The notes: generated from the letters alone by a model not told the origin. A DNA stretch of 64,000 nucleotides from Clostridium_AD sp036569345 (GCF_036569345.1 NZ_DATCQT010000104.1:22792-86791); one strand, 5' to 3'; positions 24,199 to 33,894 are shown, counted from the first letter of the stretch. Made by a program: numbers and translations.

Positions 24199-25764
24199 AT
24201 GAAAAGAAAATATCTGGCTATTATGCTGACAGGAGTGCTTGTACTAAGTGCTGTACTTACAGGTTGCGGAAGCAGTTCAACTACTGCCACAAAGACTGCA
24301 ACACCAAAGACAATAATTTTTTCTCAAGGAGCAGATCCTAGAGGTCTTGACCCAGCTTTTGTCGATGATGGTGAATCAGCAAAAGTTATGTGTAATATTT
24401 ATGAAGGTTTAGTTAAATACAAAGATGGTTCAACAGATATTGAACCTAGTCTTGCTACAGATTGGACAATAAGTCCTGATGGAAAAGAATATACTTTTAA
24501 TTTAAGAAAAAATGTTAAGTTTCAAGACGGAACACCTTTTAATGCAGATGCTGTTGTATTTAATGTAGAAAGACAAATTCCTCCAAAGGCTACAGAGGAT
24601 ATGCCATATGCATCATTTACTTATGGACCAGTAGTTAAAATTGAAAAAATAAGCGATTCATCTGTTAAATTTACATTGAAAAGTAAATATACACCTTTTC
24701 TTGCAAATCTCGCAATGACTCTTGCTGCTCCAGTTCTTAGTCCAACTGCGGTGGCAAAATACAAAGGTAAATTAATGGAGAATCCAGTTGGAACAGGTCC
24801 ATATACTTTTGTATCTTGGGATAAAAATCAATCGTTAAAACTTAAGAGAAATGATTCATATTGGGGAGTTAAACCAAAGGCTGACAACGTAGTATTTAAG
24901 TTTACTAAAGAAAATTCAGTTCGTGCCAGTGATTTAATGACTGGTGGAACAGATATAATTGATGGTGTTGATCCTAATGATATAGCTAAATTAAAATCTA
25001 GTAATATGAAAATATATCAAGCGGATGGAATGAATATTAATTATATGGCCTTTAATTGTTCAAGAGCACCATTTAATGATCCTAAGCTTCGTGAGGCTAT
25101 ATCACATGCTATAAATCGCGATGAATTAGTTAAGTATTTATATCAAGGATATGCAAGCGTAGCAAATAGCCCACTTCCATCATTCATACCAGGTTATGAT
25201 AAGACAGTGCAACCTTATAACTATGATGTGGCAAAAGCAAAACAATTGCTTAAAGATGCTGGTAAATCAGATTTGAAAATTAAGATTATTACTTATTCAA
25301 ACCCAAGACCTTATAATTCAGTTGGTGGACAAAAACTTGCAGAATCAGTTCAGAACTATTTAGCAAAAATCGGTGTAACTGCAACAATAGATTCTTACAA
25401 TTGGACTGATTATAAAACAAAGGTAGCTAATGGAGAAGGAGATTTATTCTTCTACGGTTGGACAGGTGATAATGGTGATGCAGATAATTTCCTTTCATTA
25501 TTTGATTCACATGAAATCAAATCCACTTTGAATTCAGCTAAATATTCAAATCCAGCAGTGGATGCCTTACTTGTACAGGGTAGATCATTACCAAATGGAG
25601 CAGCACGAGATAAAGTTTATCAAGAACTTCAACAGATAGTTTCAAAGGATGCAGCATGGCTTCCATTATCTCATTCACAAGTTCTTGCAGCATATTCACC
25701 TAAGGTTACTGGTTTTTCAGTACATCCAACAGGATCAGTATTTTTTAGTGGAGTAGATAAATAA
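24199..25764 (+). CDS. Peptide ABC transporter substrate-binding lipoprotein
   Basis: A 521-residue family 5 extracellular solute-binding protein (OppA/DppA type). It has a lipoprotein signal ending LTGC (Cys near residue 23), then a Ser/Thr linker and the family block LATDWTISPDGKEYTFNLRKNVKFQDGTPF split across residues 95-125. It captures di- or oligopeptides, or possibly nickel chelates, outside the membrane and delivers them to the permease encoded next. An attenuator-like hairpin follows the gene, allowing excess expression of the binding protein over the permease genes. Confidence 0.93.
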   Translation: MKRKYLAIMLTGVLVLSAVLTGCGSSSTTATKTATPKTIIFSQGADPRGLDPAFVDDGESAKVMCNIYEGLVKYKDGSTDIEPSLATDWTISPDGKEYTFNLRKNVKFQDGTPFNADAVVFNVERQIPPKATEDMPYASFTYGPVVKIEKISDSSVKFTLKSKYTPFLANLAMTLAAPVLSPTAVAKYKGKLMENPVGTGPYTFVSWDKNQSLKLKRNDSYWGVKPKADNVVFKFTKENSVRASDLMTGGTDIIDGVDPNDIAKLKSSNMKIYQADGMNINYMAFNCSRAPFNDPKLREAISHAINRDELVKYLYQGYASVANSPLPSFIPGYDKTVQPYNYDVAKAKQLLKDAGKSDLKIKIITYSNPRPYNSVGGQKLAESVQNYLAKIGVTATIDSYNWTDYKTKVANGEGDLFFYGWTGDNGDADNFLSLFDSHEIKSTLNSAKYSNPAVDALLVQGRSLPNGAARDKVYQELQQIVSKDAAWLPLSHSQVLAAYSPKVTGFSVHPTGSVFFSGVDK

Positions 25765-25784
25765 GTATATTCTGAAAAATTTTT

Positions 25785-25821
25785 AAGTGGAATATCGTAT
25801 CGTGCGGTATTCCACTTTTTT
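25785..25821 (+). terminator. Attenuator between binding protein and permease genes
   Basis: AAGTGGAATA and TATTCCACTT form a perfect 10-bp stem with a T tail inside the operon. Partial termination here would set binding-protein transcripts above those for the transporter. Confidence 0.75.
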
Positions 25822-25843
25822 AAGATTTATTGAGGAGGTAACC

Positions 25844-26848
25844 ATGGTTAAATATATTATTAAACGACTGCTTTTACTATTGCCAGTTATCATTGGAGTA
25901 TCAATACTTGTTTTTTTGGTTATGCATTTGTTTACTACAGATCCAGCTGCAACAATTCTTGGTCAACATGCAAGTCAAAGTCAAATCATGGCATTAAGAG
26001 AACAACTTGGACTTAATAAGCCTATATATGTTCAATATTGGGATTTCTTAAGAGGAATACTTCATGGAAATTTGGGAGATTCACTTATGACAAAAACTCC
26101 AGTATGGGATGAAATAATGGCTCGGTTCCCAGCTACAATTGAACTTGCATTATCAGCTATTATATTTTCTTCTATTTTTGGAGTAATTATGGGGGTTATT
26201 TCTGCTATTAAACAAAACTCAATTATTGATTATATTTGTATGATAATATCCTTACTAGGTGTATCAATGCCTATATTTTGGTTAGGGTTGATTTTTATAT
26301 TAGTTTTTGCGGTGCAGCTTCATTGGTTGCCAGTATCCGGAAGAATAGATATTGGTCTTGAACCAATTAAAATTACAGGGCTATATTTGTTTGATTCTTT
26401 AGCTTCTGGTAACATGCCTGCGTTTTATAGCGCTTTAAAGCATTTGATTATGCCAGCGGTAGCTCTTGGGTCAGCATCCACAGCTATTATTGCAAGAATG
26501 ACTCGTTCTACCATGCTTGAAGTTGTGAGGCAGGATTATATAAGAACGGCCAGAGCAAAGGGCCTTTTAGAAAGACCAATTATTTTTGGACATGCACTTA
26601 AAAATGCTTTAATTCCAATAATAACAGTAATAGGACTTCAGCTAGGCTCATTGCTTGGTGGGGCAGTGCTAACAGAAACTGTATTTTCATGGCCAGGTGT
26701 TGGTAAATACGTAGTAGATGCAATTTTAGTCACAGATTATCCTGTGGTGCAAGGTACGGTTATGATGATGGCAGTAATTTTCGTGCTTGTTAATTTAATT
26801 GTGGATATAATTTATGCGTTTATAGATCCAAGAATTAAATATTCTTAA
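25844..26848 (+). CDS. Peptide ABC transporter permease, DppB/OppB type
   Basis: A 334-residue membrane protein with six helices. The binding-protein-dependent transport signature EAA loop appears as DYIRTARAKGLLERPIIFGHALKNALIPI, interacting with the ATPases. The start is set at ATG 25844, with GAGGAGGT six bases upstream; an upstream in-frame ATG at 25787 lies in the attenuator hairpin. Works with the second permease 13 bases downstream. Confidence 0.93.
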   Translation: MVKYIIKRLLLLLPVIIGVSILVFLVMHLFTTDPAATILGQHASQSQIMALREQLGLNKPIYVQYWDFLRGILHGNLGDSLMTKTPVWDEIMARFPATIELALSAIIFSSIFGVIMGVISAIKQNSIIDYICMIISLLGVSMPIFWLGLIFILVFAVQLHWLPVSGRIDIGLEPIKITGLYLFDSLASGNMPAFYSALKHLIMPAVALGSASTAIIARMTRSTMLEVVRQDYIRTARAKGLLERPIIFGHALKNALIPIITVIGLQLGSLLGGAVLTETVFSWPGVGKYVVDAILVTDYPVVQGTVMMMAVIFVLVNLIVDIIYAFIDPRIKYS

Positions 26849-26861
26849 AGGAGTGATATAA

Positions 26862-27761
26862 TTGAAAACTAAAAACCTAAATGAAATAGAACAAACGCAG
26901 TTGCAGCAAATTCCTAAAGAAGAATCAAAATTTGGAAATGCATGGTATATGCTTAAAAAAAATAAAGCAGCTCTAGTAGGGCTTATAATTATAATAATAC
27001 TTTTGTTTGTTGCCATTTTCGGACAATTTATCATGCCATATAAACCTAACATAGGAGAACTATCACAAAGTCTTCAAAAACCATCTATGGCTCACTGGTT
27101 TGGAACAGATGAACAGGGTCGCGATATTTTAAGTAGAATAATAGATGGTACTAAAATATCATTAAGAGTGGGTATTACAGCTGTTGCTGTAGCTCTATCT
27201 ATAGGTATTGTTGTAGGATCTCTTGCAGGGTATTATGGTGGTAAGTTAGATATGTTAATTATGAGGTTTATGGATATTATGCTTGCATTTCCTTCATTAT
27301 TACTCGCAATTGCATTCATGAGTGTTTTAGGAAAAGGTATAGATAACGCTATAATTGCAATAAGTATTGTTACCATTCCTGAATACGCGAGAATTGTTCG
27401 CGGATCTATATTGTCAATTAAAGATAGTGAATATGTTCAAGCTGCAAGGGTTATTGGAAATAGTGATGCAGCTATAATATTTAAACACATATTGCCCAAT
27501 GTAATTTCACCTATAATCGTTCGCGCGACGCTTGGAGTATCCAACGCTATTTTAGATACGGCGGCTCTTGGATTTTTGGGACTGGGAGTTCAACCTCCAC
27601 AAGCAGAATGGGGAAGTATGCTAGGGGCAGGACGTGGATATTTTTATAATGCTTCTCATATAATTCTTTTCCCTGGTATTGCTATAACTATAACTGTACT
27701 TGCTTTCAATCTATTTGGTGATGGACTCAGGGACGCTTTGGATCCAAAACTTCATCAGTAA
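26862..27761 (+). CDS. Peptide ABC transporter permease, DppC/OppC type
   Basis: A 299-residue permease with a hydrophilic N-terminal extension (about 30 residues), then OppC-type sequence: HWFGTDEQGRDILSR near residue 78, and the EAA loop YVQAARVIGNSDAAIIFKHILPN. It forms the transmembrane pore with the DppB-like subunit. TTG start with AAAGGAGTGA upstream. Confidence 0.93.
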   Translation: MKTKNLNEIEQTQLQQIPKEESKFGNAWYMLKKNKAALVGLIIIIILLFVAIFGQFIMPYKPNIGELSQSLQKPSMAHWFGTDEQGRDILSRIIDGTKISLRVGITAVAVALSIGIVVGSLAGYYGGKLDMLIMRFMDIMLAFPSLLLAIAFMSVLGKGIDNAIIAISIVTIPEYARIVRGSILSIKDSEYVQAARVIGNSDAAIIFKHILPNVISPIIVRATLGVSNAILDTAALGFLGLGVQPPQAEWGSMLGAGRGYFYNASHIILFPGIAITITVLAFNLFGDGLRDALDPKLHQ

Positions 27762-27774
27762 GGGGGATAACATA

Positions 27775-28752
27775 ATGTTACTAGAAGTTAAAAATTTACA
27801 AACTCAATTTAGGGTTAAAGGTGGACTTGTAAATGCAGTAGATGGTGTCAATTTTGAAGTGGATAAAGGGGAAATATTAGCAATTGTAGGCGAATCTGGT
27901 TCAGGTAAAAGTGTTACTTCACTATCTGTTTTAAGCCTTATACCGAGTCCACCAGGTGAAATTATAGGTGGAGAAATTCTATTTAAAGGTGAAGATTTGT
28001 TAAAAAAAAGCAAGAAAGAAATGCAAGATATAAGAGGGGATAAAATATCTATGATATTTCAAGAACCTATGACTTCTTTAAATCCTGTAATTACTATAGG
28101 AAAGCAAATAGCAGAAACTATAATTAGACATAAAAAATTAACAAAGAAAGAAGCTAACTTGCAGGCGGTTAAGATGCTTGAACTAGTAGGGATTCCAACT
28201 CCAGAGAAGAAAATAAATGATTATCCTCATCAATTAAGTGGTGGCATGAGGCAAAGAGTAATGATTGCTATAGCACTATCTTGTAATCCTGAATTACTTA
28301 TTGCAGATGAACCTACAACTGCTCTTGATGTTACTATACAAGCTCAAATATTGGAATTACTTATAAACTTAAAAGATAAACTTAATACTGCAATTCTTTT
28401 AATTACGCATGATCTTGGTGTAGTGGCAGAGACTGCAGATAAGGTTGTAGTAATGTATTGTGGTAAGATCGTTGAAAAAGCAACTTCACTTCAGCTTTTC
28501 GAGGCGCCGTTACATCCATATACTCAAGGTTTATTACTTTCCATACCAAAGGTGGATGAGAAGGTAGATCAATTATTTATGATTCCCGGAATGGTACCTA
28601 ACCCTTTGAATATGCCAAAGGGATGCTCATTTAGTGATAGGTGTAGTAAATGCATGGACATTTGCACACAAAGTGTACCAGAACTTGTGGAATATGAAGG
28701 TAGAAAAGTTAGCTGTTTTTTATACAGTGATAAACTGGAAGGGCAGGTGTAA
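27775..28752 (+). CDS. Peptide ABC transporter ATPase, DppD/OppD type
   Basis: A 325-residue ATP-binding subunit: Walker A GESGSGKS, signature LSGGMRQRVMIA, Walker B LLIADEPTTALDV, and the C-terminal oligopeptide-transporter domain with four Cys (GCSFSDRCSKCMDIC), a likely iron-sulfur or zinc site known in this family. Start at ATG 27775 with AAGGGGGATAA upstream; an in-frame ATG at 27700 lies inside the previous gene. Two bases separate it from the second ATPase. Confidence 0.93.
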   Translation: MLLEVKNLQTQFRVKGGLVNAVDGVNFEVDKGEILAIVGESGSGKSVTSLSVLSLIPSPPGEIIGGEILFKGEDLLKKSKKEMQDIRGDKISMIFQEPMTSLNPVITIGKQIAETIIRHKKLTKKEANLQAVKMLELVGIPTPEKKINDYPHQLSGGMRQRVMIAIALSCNPELLIADEPTTALDVTIQAQILELLINLKDKLNTAILLITHDLGVVAETADKVVVMYCGKIVEKATSLQLFEAPLHPYTQGLLLSIPKVDEKVDQLFMIPGMVPNPLNMPKGCSFSDRCSKCMDICTQSVPELVEYEGRKVSCFLYSDKLEGQV

Positions 28753-28754
28753 AT

Positions 28755-29717
28755 ATGGAACCATTATTAGAAGTTAAAGATTTGAAAAAGTATTTTCCTG
28801 TGCAATCTGGTGTATTTGGTAAAACTACAGATTTTGTTAAGGCTGTTGATGGTGTATCGTTTAATATTTTTAAGGGTGAAACTTTAGGTTTAGTTGGAGA
28901 GTCAGGTTGTGGTAAATCAACTACTGGTAAAATGCTTGTAAATTTGATGGCACCAACATCTGGTCAAGTTATATTTGAAGGACACGACATAGCTAAGTTA
29001 TCCAAAAAAGATCAAAAAAATATGAGGAAAAACATTCAAATTATATTTCAAGATCCATACTCTTCTCTTAACCCAAGGATGAGCATTGGAGACATAATAG
29101 CAGAGCCTATGAAGGTAAACAAAACAGAAAAAAAAGAAAATATAGAAAAAAGGGTTTTATCTCTTTTAAATTGTGTTGGACTTGCTAGTTTTCATAAAAA
29201 TAGGTATCCACATGAGTTTAGTGGCGGGCAAAGACAAAGGGTTGGTATAGCAAGGGCTCTTTCTCTAAATCCTAAGCTTATAGTTTGTGATGAAGCAGTA
29301 TCAGCATTAGATGTTTCTATACAGGCTCAGGTATTAAATTTGCTTCATGATCTGCAAAAGGAATTTGATTTAACCTATCTATTCATTGCGCATGGACTAA
29401 ATGTAGTTAAACATGTAAGCACAAGGGTTGGTGTAATGTATCTAGGGAAGATGGTTGAACTTGCGGATGGAGATATACTCTATAATCAGCCTAGACATCC
29501 ATATTCACAAGCGTTGTTATCAGCTATTCCAATTCCGGATCCAACTAAGAAGAAAAGTAGAATAATATTAAAAGGTGATGTCCCAAGTCCAATTAATCCA
29601 CCCTCTGGATGCAGTTTTCATACTAGATGCTTTAAGTGCACAGAAAAATGCACTAAAGAGGAACCTAAGTTTGAAGATATAGGTGGAGGTCATAGAGTAG
29701 CGTGCTGGAACTTGTAA
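28755..29717 (+). CDS. Peptide ABC transporter ATPase, DppF/OppF type
   Basis: A 320-residue ATP-binding subunit with the OppF-type start VKDLKKYFPVQSG, Walker A GESGCGKST, signature FSGGQRQRVGIA, Walker B VCDEAVSALDV and the C-terminal Cys cluster (GCSFHTRCFKCTEKC). The switch residue context reads FIAHGLNVV, where many family members have AHDL. It completes a five-gene transporter and is followed by a terminator. Confidence 0.93.
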   Translation: MEPLLEVKDLKKYFPVQSGVFGKTTDFVKAVDGVSFNIFKGETLGLVGESGCGKSTTGKMLVNLMAPTSGQVIFEGHDIAKLSKKDQKNMRKNIQIIFQDPYSSLNPRMSIGDIIAEPMKVNKTEKKENIEKRVLSLLNCVGLASFHKNRYPHEFSGGQRQRVGIARALSLNPKLIVCDEAVSALDVSIQAQVLNLLHDLQKEFDLTYLFIAHGLNVVKHVSTRVGVMYLGKMVELADGDILYNQPRHPYSQALLSAIPIPDPTKKKSRIILKGDVPSPINPPSGCSFHTRCFKCTEKCTKEEPKFEDIGGGHRVACWNL

Positions 29718-29724
29718 ATTATAA

Positions 29725-29757
29725 AAAATAGACAATTTTATGTTGTCTATTTTTTTA
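29725..29757 (+). terminator. Terminator of the peptide ABC operon
   Basis: ATAGACAA and TTGTCTAT pair over a seven-base loop, extended by A/T pairs and ending in T7. It also reads as part of the glgD relic tail on the opposite strand. Confidence 0.8.
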
Positions 29758-29992
29758 TGATTTCTAGTTTCATTACGTCTGTTTCAGGAATATTTACGCT
29801 AGAAGAGATTATTACATAATCTTGTTTAGATTTGTAAATATACTCAATGTTATCACTTAATACATCTATATCTCTTAATAAAGACTTATCTGAAGTAAGA
29901 TTAAATAAAAATAACCCATTTATTTTTCTATCTAAATCCCAAGGTTTTCCTGAACCTAAATGATCAACTAAAGACCTGGATTTTGTGTTAGT
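29747..29992 (-). pseudogene. glgD: GlgD fragment (glycogen biosynthesis protein)
   Basis: On the minus strand a frame without start encodes KSRSLVDHLGSGKPWDLDRK and INGLFLFN, the conserved N-terminal block of GlgC/GlgD ADP-glucose pyrophosphorylase-like proteins, followed by IEYIYKSKQDYVIISSS, which favours GlgD. It ends after about 80 residues at a TAG. Both ends of the gene are missing. Just upstream on the same strand is a GlgC C-terminal fragment, matching the usual glgC-glgD order. Confidence 0.8.
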
Positions 29993-29998
29993 TTAACT

Positions 29999-30160
29999 TT
30001 ATAATTTTGTTAATATTTTTGAATCAGCGTTAATATCTTTTCCTTCTTCTATTAGAATAATATCTTCTCCATTTCCTAAACAAACATTACTTCTTATATT
30101 AACATTGCTTTCTATAGTAGCTTTATTTATAATCACATTATTTTGTGCCTTTAGATAAAA
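29999..30160 (-). pseudogene. glgC: GlgC C-terminal fragment
   Basis: The 53 residues include NNVIINKATIESNVNIRSNV and LGNGEDIILIEEGK, a left-handed beta-helix pattern as at the C-terminus of glucose-1-phosphate adenylyltransferase. It begins abruptly where the AEC permease gene ends and stops at TAA 29999-30001, directly before the GlgD fragment. The rest of the gene is lost. The two pieces are the scar of a deleted glycogen operon. Confidence 0.65.
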
Positions 30161-31059
30161 GCAATAATACCCCACATAAGTAAAAAGCTTATTACAATTG
30201 TAAAATTATTGACAGTTCCTACAAACTTAGTATCGTATCCAAATTCTACTGAGTAAGGAATTACTGTAAAACTGATTGGTAATATAAAACCAATTAACAT
30301 GGTTATTTTAAACATTGGATCTAAAGGTACTAAGTTATAAAGAAGTATACCCACTCCAAGTCCAACCATGTATCTTAAAGCAATTATCTTGGCCATATTT
30401 TTCAAATAAACTTTCTTAAAGGAAAAACTGAGATATAATCCAAGTGCCAACAATGCAAGGGGCATATTTGCTTTAGATAGAACCCCCGTAATTTCAATAA
30501 TCGGTTTTGGAATGTTAAGGCCCAAAAGATTAATCGTTAATGTAATAATATATGTAAGGAAAGGTATTGATTGTAACGTTTTAGAAAAAATATTCTTGTA
30601 GCTGATTTCCCCTTTGCTACTTGAATAGATGCTTGCAACAATATAACAAACAGCGAAAACAATAAAGGAATTACCCATATCAAACATCCCAAAATATTTA
30701 AGCCCTGACCTGCCCCAAATTGACTCTACTAAAGGATATGCAAAAAGTCCAACATTGAAGGAAGGAACTAGCATTGATAGCATTCCCTTGTCACGTCTGG
30801 ATTCTCCCTTGAATACGATGAGGGCTACTATCGTCATCATTAACCCGTAGACTAAGCAGAATATGGGAACGAGTAGTAGGTTTTTGTCTATTTCCATAGT
30901 GCTAAAAACATTTATTACAATAGAGGGAAGTGTAACATTAAAAATTAATCTAGAAATCACTTCTCCATCGCTTTCCTTTAAAATCCCTACTTTCTTCAGA
31001 AAGTATCCTAATAAAATAATACTTAATGATATTGCAAACTGAGAGTTAATAGTATTCAT
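30151..31059 (-). CDS. AEC family (auxin efflux carrier-type) permease
   Basis: A 302-residue membrane protein with ten helices in two repeats of five, opening ISLSIILLGYFLKKVGILKESD, and with the conserved VPSFNVGLFAYPLV near residue 98. Bacterial AEC members transport malate, malonate and similar organic acids. It stands alone; its 3' end fuses into the glgC fragment, suggesting the deletion end point was right after its stop. Confidence 0.88.
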   Translation of the reverse strand: MNTINSQFAISLSIILLGYFLKKVGILKESDGEVISRLIFNVTLPSIVINVFSTMEIDKNLLLVPIFCLVYGLMMTIVALIVFKGESRRDKGMLSMLVPSFNVGLFAYPLVESIWGRSGLKYFGMFDMGNSFIVFAVCYIVASIYSSSKGEISYKNIFSKTLQSIPFLTYIITLTINLLGLNIPKPIIEITGVLSKANMPLALLALGLYLSFSFKKVYLKNMAKIIALRYMVGLGVGILLYNLVPLDPMFKITMLIGFILPISFTVIPYSVEFGYDTKFVGTVNNFTIVISFLLMWGIIAFI

Positions 31060-31179
31060 TTGTTATCTCCTTGTGATGATAATTCGGCCATAATATTTAA
31101 TATTATAGCATGGGATTAAATAAAAAAACATCATAAATATATAGTTATAGAAGGCAATATTTTCATAGTGAATTAATTA

Positions 31180-31791
31180 ATGATGCTTAAACGTTTTATC
31201 TCGTTATTTTTACCATTTAGCGATGTAGTTAAAAGGGGAAATGCCAGGGAAAAATTATGGCCTTCTGAAGAATGGTTGCACGGACGTATTGAAGGTCAAG
31301 TTTTTATAAATAAGTTATGTATAAACCTGAGGTCAGAATTGATAAATGCAGGATATAATAGTCTAGTGCCTGCTTTGGATGAAAGATTCTGGGCACAAAC
31401 TGAGTTGAATGAGGCATCAAAGCATTCCAAAGTATCATTTACAAGCACTTGGTCTGAAAGACATGTGGCCTTTGTATGTGGACTTGGAACATTTGGACTT
31501 TCTAAAGGATTAATAACATCAAAAGGGAGATTTGGTAGTATCATCACAGAATTATATTTGTCACCTGACAAAAGAGAGTATGAAAACATTTATGAGTATT
31601 GTTCAATGTGCGGTGCATGTGTAAAAAAATGCCCGGTCAATGCAATATCCATAGCAAAAGGTAAAAATCACATGATATGTTCTAAATTTTTGAATAAAAC
31701 ATCTAAAAAATATAAGCCTAGATATGGATGTGGAAAATGTCAGATAGGTGTACCTTGTGAAAGTAGAATACCTATTAGGGAGAATATATAA
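31180..31791 (+). CDS. QueG-like ferredoxin-domain protein, apparently 5'-truncated
   Basis: The 203 residues begin inside a region I expect to be internal: FLPFSDVVKRG and WPSEEWLHGRIEGQ, then a C-terminal [4Fe-4S] motif CSMCGACVKKCP and further Cys (CGKCQIGVPC). This resembles epoxyqueuosine reductase-like proteins of 250 residues or more. A stop codon (31174-31176) lies four bases before the ATG, and no ribosome site is seen. The N-terminal 60 to 80 residues thus seem lost. It is probably a relic or a poorly expressed gene. Confidence 0.65.
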   Translation: MMLKRFISLFLPFSDVVKRGNAREKLWPSEEWLHGRIEGQVFINKLCINLRSELINAGYNSLVPALDERFWAQTELNEASKHSKVSFTSTWSERHVAFVCGLGTFGLSKGLITSKGRFGSIITELYLSPDKREYENIYEYCSMCGACVKKCPVNAISIAKGKNHMICSKFLNKTSKKYKPRYGCGKCQIGVPCESRIPIRENI

Positions 31792-31936
31792 AAATTATAT
31801 ACAATCAGCCCCTGTAGCAGTATTTAAAAATAATGCCTGCTTATGCAGTTTTCCTCTATTCCATTTTATGATATTTTCTGTTAAAATCATGGTATGATTA
31901 TTAAAATATGATAGAAAATGTTTTAGGAGGAAAAAT

Positions 31937-33334
31937 ATGAAAAATAAAGAACTCTTGAAAATAACAGATGTTTTAGATATCGAATTACTTCAAAGTTTTC
32001 AAGATAATGTTGCAAAAAGCATGGATATTGCAAGCATTATTGTAGATATAAATGGCAACCCTGTTACAAAACCTTCTATGTATACAAATGTATGTACAAA
32101 TTTTATACATAATTCGGTATTGGGGGATAATAGATGCGCAGAATCTCATCGAAAATGTGGAGAGGTTGCTGCAAAAACGGGTAAACCATACATCGCTAAG
32201 TGTCATGCAGGTTTATTAGATTTTGCAGCTCCAATTGTAGTAGATGGAGAGCATATCGGAACTATCTTGGGGGGACAAGTTTTAATAAGGAAACCATTAG
32301 TTTCAGATTTCAAAAATACAATAAAAGAACTAAAACTTAGTGAAAAGGAATTTCTTGTAGCACTTAGGGAAGTTAATATTATAAAAGAGCAAAAATTGGA
32401 ATCAGCAGTAGAAGCTATATTTGTTATTGCAAATTCCATTTCAAAAATAGGCTATGGAGAACTAAAATTAAAAATAGATGCAAAAAGATTGGAAAAAAGT
32501 ATTTTAGACCAGAACAAATTATTAGATGAAGCTAAAAAATATAATACGAATCAAGCAAATATGTTTTCTTCTATGTCTCATGAATTAAAAACTCCACTTA
32601 ATATTATTTTTAGCGCATTGCAACTACTAGAAAGTAAATATGATAATAAGTCAGCAGTTCCAGATTATGGAATGTTTTCTAAATATTCAAAAGTAATGAA
32701 GCAAAATTGTTATAGATTGATAAGGCTTATTAACAATCTAATTGATATGAATAAGATTGAACTTGGTTTTTATAAATTAAAATTGATTAATAAAAATATT
32801 ATAAAGACTATTGAAGACATCACTCTATCTGTAGTTTATTATGCAAAACTTAAAAAAATAACTATAGTATTTGATACAGATATAGAAGAAAAAATAACAG
32901 CTTTTGATTCAGAAAAGTTTGAAAGAATAATGCTGAATATATTATCAAATGCAATTAAATTTACTGAAGCTGAAGGTATAATAAGAGTAAATATTTACGA
33001 TAAGGGAAACTATATACTTCTAAGGGTAAAGGATACAGGGAGTGGAATACCACAGAATATGTTAAACAAAATTTTTGATACGTATACCCAGGTTGATGAT
33101 TCTTTAAGGGGGAATGTGGAAGGCAGTGGAATAGGATTATCATTAGTAAAATCCTTAGTAGAAATGCATGGAGGAGAAGTAAGTGTTGAAAGTGAAATAG
33201 GTGTTGGAAGTGAATTTACCATAAAATTACCTATTAGGCTCATAGAATCTGAGATATTCCCCAAAAGCGAAAACTGTAACATGAATGATCCTATAGAGAA
33301 AATCAAAATTGAATTTTCAGATATATATTTTTAG
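31937..33334 (+). CDS. PocR-domain sensor histidine kinase, no membrane segment
   Basis: A 465-residue soluble kinase. Residues about 10-170 form a PocR-type ligand domain with several Cys (CTNFIHNS, NRCAESHRKCG, AKCHAGLLDFAAPI). A HisKA domain follows with H215 in SMSHELKTP, then HATPase motifs N-box NILSNAIKF, G1 DTGSGIP and G2 GSGIGLSLV. PocR domains sense small carbon compounds such as propanediol in known cases. No response regulator is adjacent, so it is an orphan kinase. It starts after AGGAGG. Confidence 0.9.
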   Translation: MKNKELLKITDVLDIELLQSFQDNVAKSMDIASIIVDINGNPVTKPSMYTNVCTNFIHNSVLGDNRCAESHRKCGEVAAKTGKPYIAKCHAGLLDFAAPIVVDGEHIGTILGGQVLIRKPLVSDFKNTIKELKLSEKEFLVALREVNIIKEQKLESAVEAIFVIANSISKIGYGELKLKIDAKRLEKSILDQNKLLDEAKKYNTNQANMFSSMSHELKTPLNIIFSALQLLESKYDNKSAVPDYGMFSKYSKVMKQNCYRLIRLINNLIDMNKIELGFYKLKLINKNIIKTIEDITLSVVYYAKLKKITIVFDTDIEEKITAFDSEKFERIMLNILSNAIKFTEAEGIIRVNIYDKGNYILLRVKDTGSGIPQNMLNKIFDTYTQVDDSLRGNVEGSGIGLSLVKSLVEMHGGEVSVESEIGVGSEFTIKLPIRLIESEIFPKSENCNMNDPIEKIKIEFSDIYF

Positions 33335-33444
33335 ACATTTTATAAAAATATAGTTATATTGACTTATTAATTACTTAAAAATAGCTATGTTTAAACATTA
33401 ACATATAAAAGATAATTAAAAACTTTAAATTAGGAGTGAAGCGA

Positions 33445-33873
33445 ATGGCTATTGATGTTTATATTAATTTTAATGGAAACTGTCGTGAAGCAGTAGAGTT
33501 TTACGCACAGGTTTTTGAAACAGAAAAACCACAAATTATGACTTTTGGGGATACACCACCAAACCCTCAATTTCTTCTTCCAGAGGAAGCTAAAAAATTA
33601 GTAATGCATGCACTACTTAATATTAGTGGAAGCAATGTTATGTTTTCAGATGTTTTTCCCGGTAGTCCTTTTGTTGTAGGAAATAACATAAGCCTTGTGA
33701 TAGGTAGTAAGAATATGGATGAAATTAAATCTTTATTCAACAAACTAAAAGAGGGTGGCGTAATAGTAATGGACCTTCAAGAAACATTCTTTAGCAAATG
33801 TTATGGTAGCCTTACAGATAAGTTTGGAATTGGATGGCAATTTAGCTATGACAATGGAGAAATGGAATTGTAA
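33445..33873 (+). CDS. VOC-superfamily protein, PhnB/YjdN-like
   Basis: A 142-residue protein with DVYINFNGNCREAVEFYAQVF at the N-terminus and GSLTDKFGIGWQF at the C-terminus, the signature of PhnB-like (3-demethylubiquinone methyltransferase-like) members of the vicinal oxygen chelate fold. Substrates are unknown. The ATG at 33445 is preferred over GTG 33436, which overlaps the TAGGAG ribosome site. It is monocistronic, with a terminator downstream. Confidence 0.85.
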   Translation: MAIDVYINFNGNCREAVEFYAQVFETEKPQIMTFGDTPPNPQFLLPEEAKKLVMHALLNISGSNVMFSDVFPGSPFVVGNNISLVIGSKNMDEIKSLFNKLKEGGVIVMDLQETFFSKCYGSLTDKFGIGWQFSYDNGEMEL

Positions 33874-33894
33874 TTTTCAAGTGATTGTTTAACA

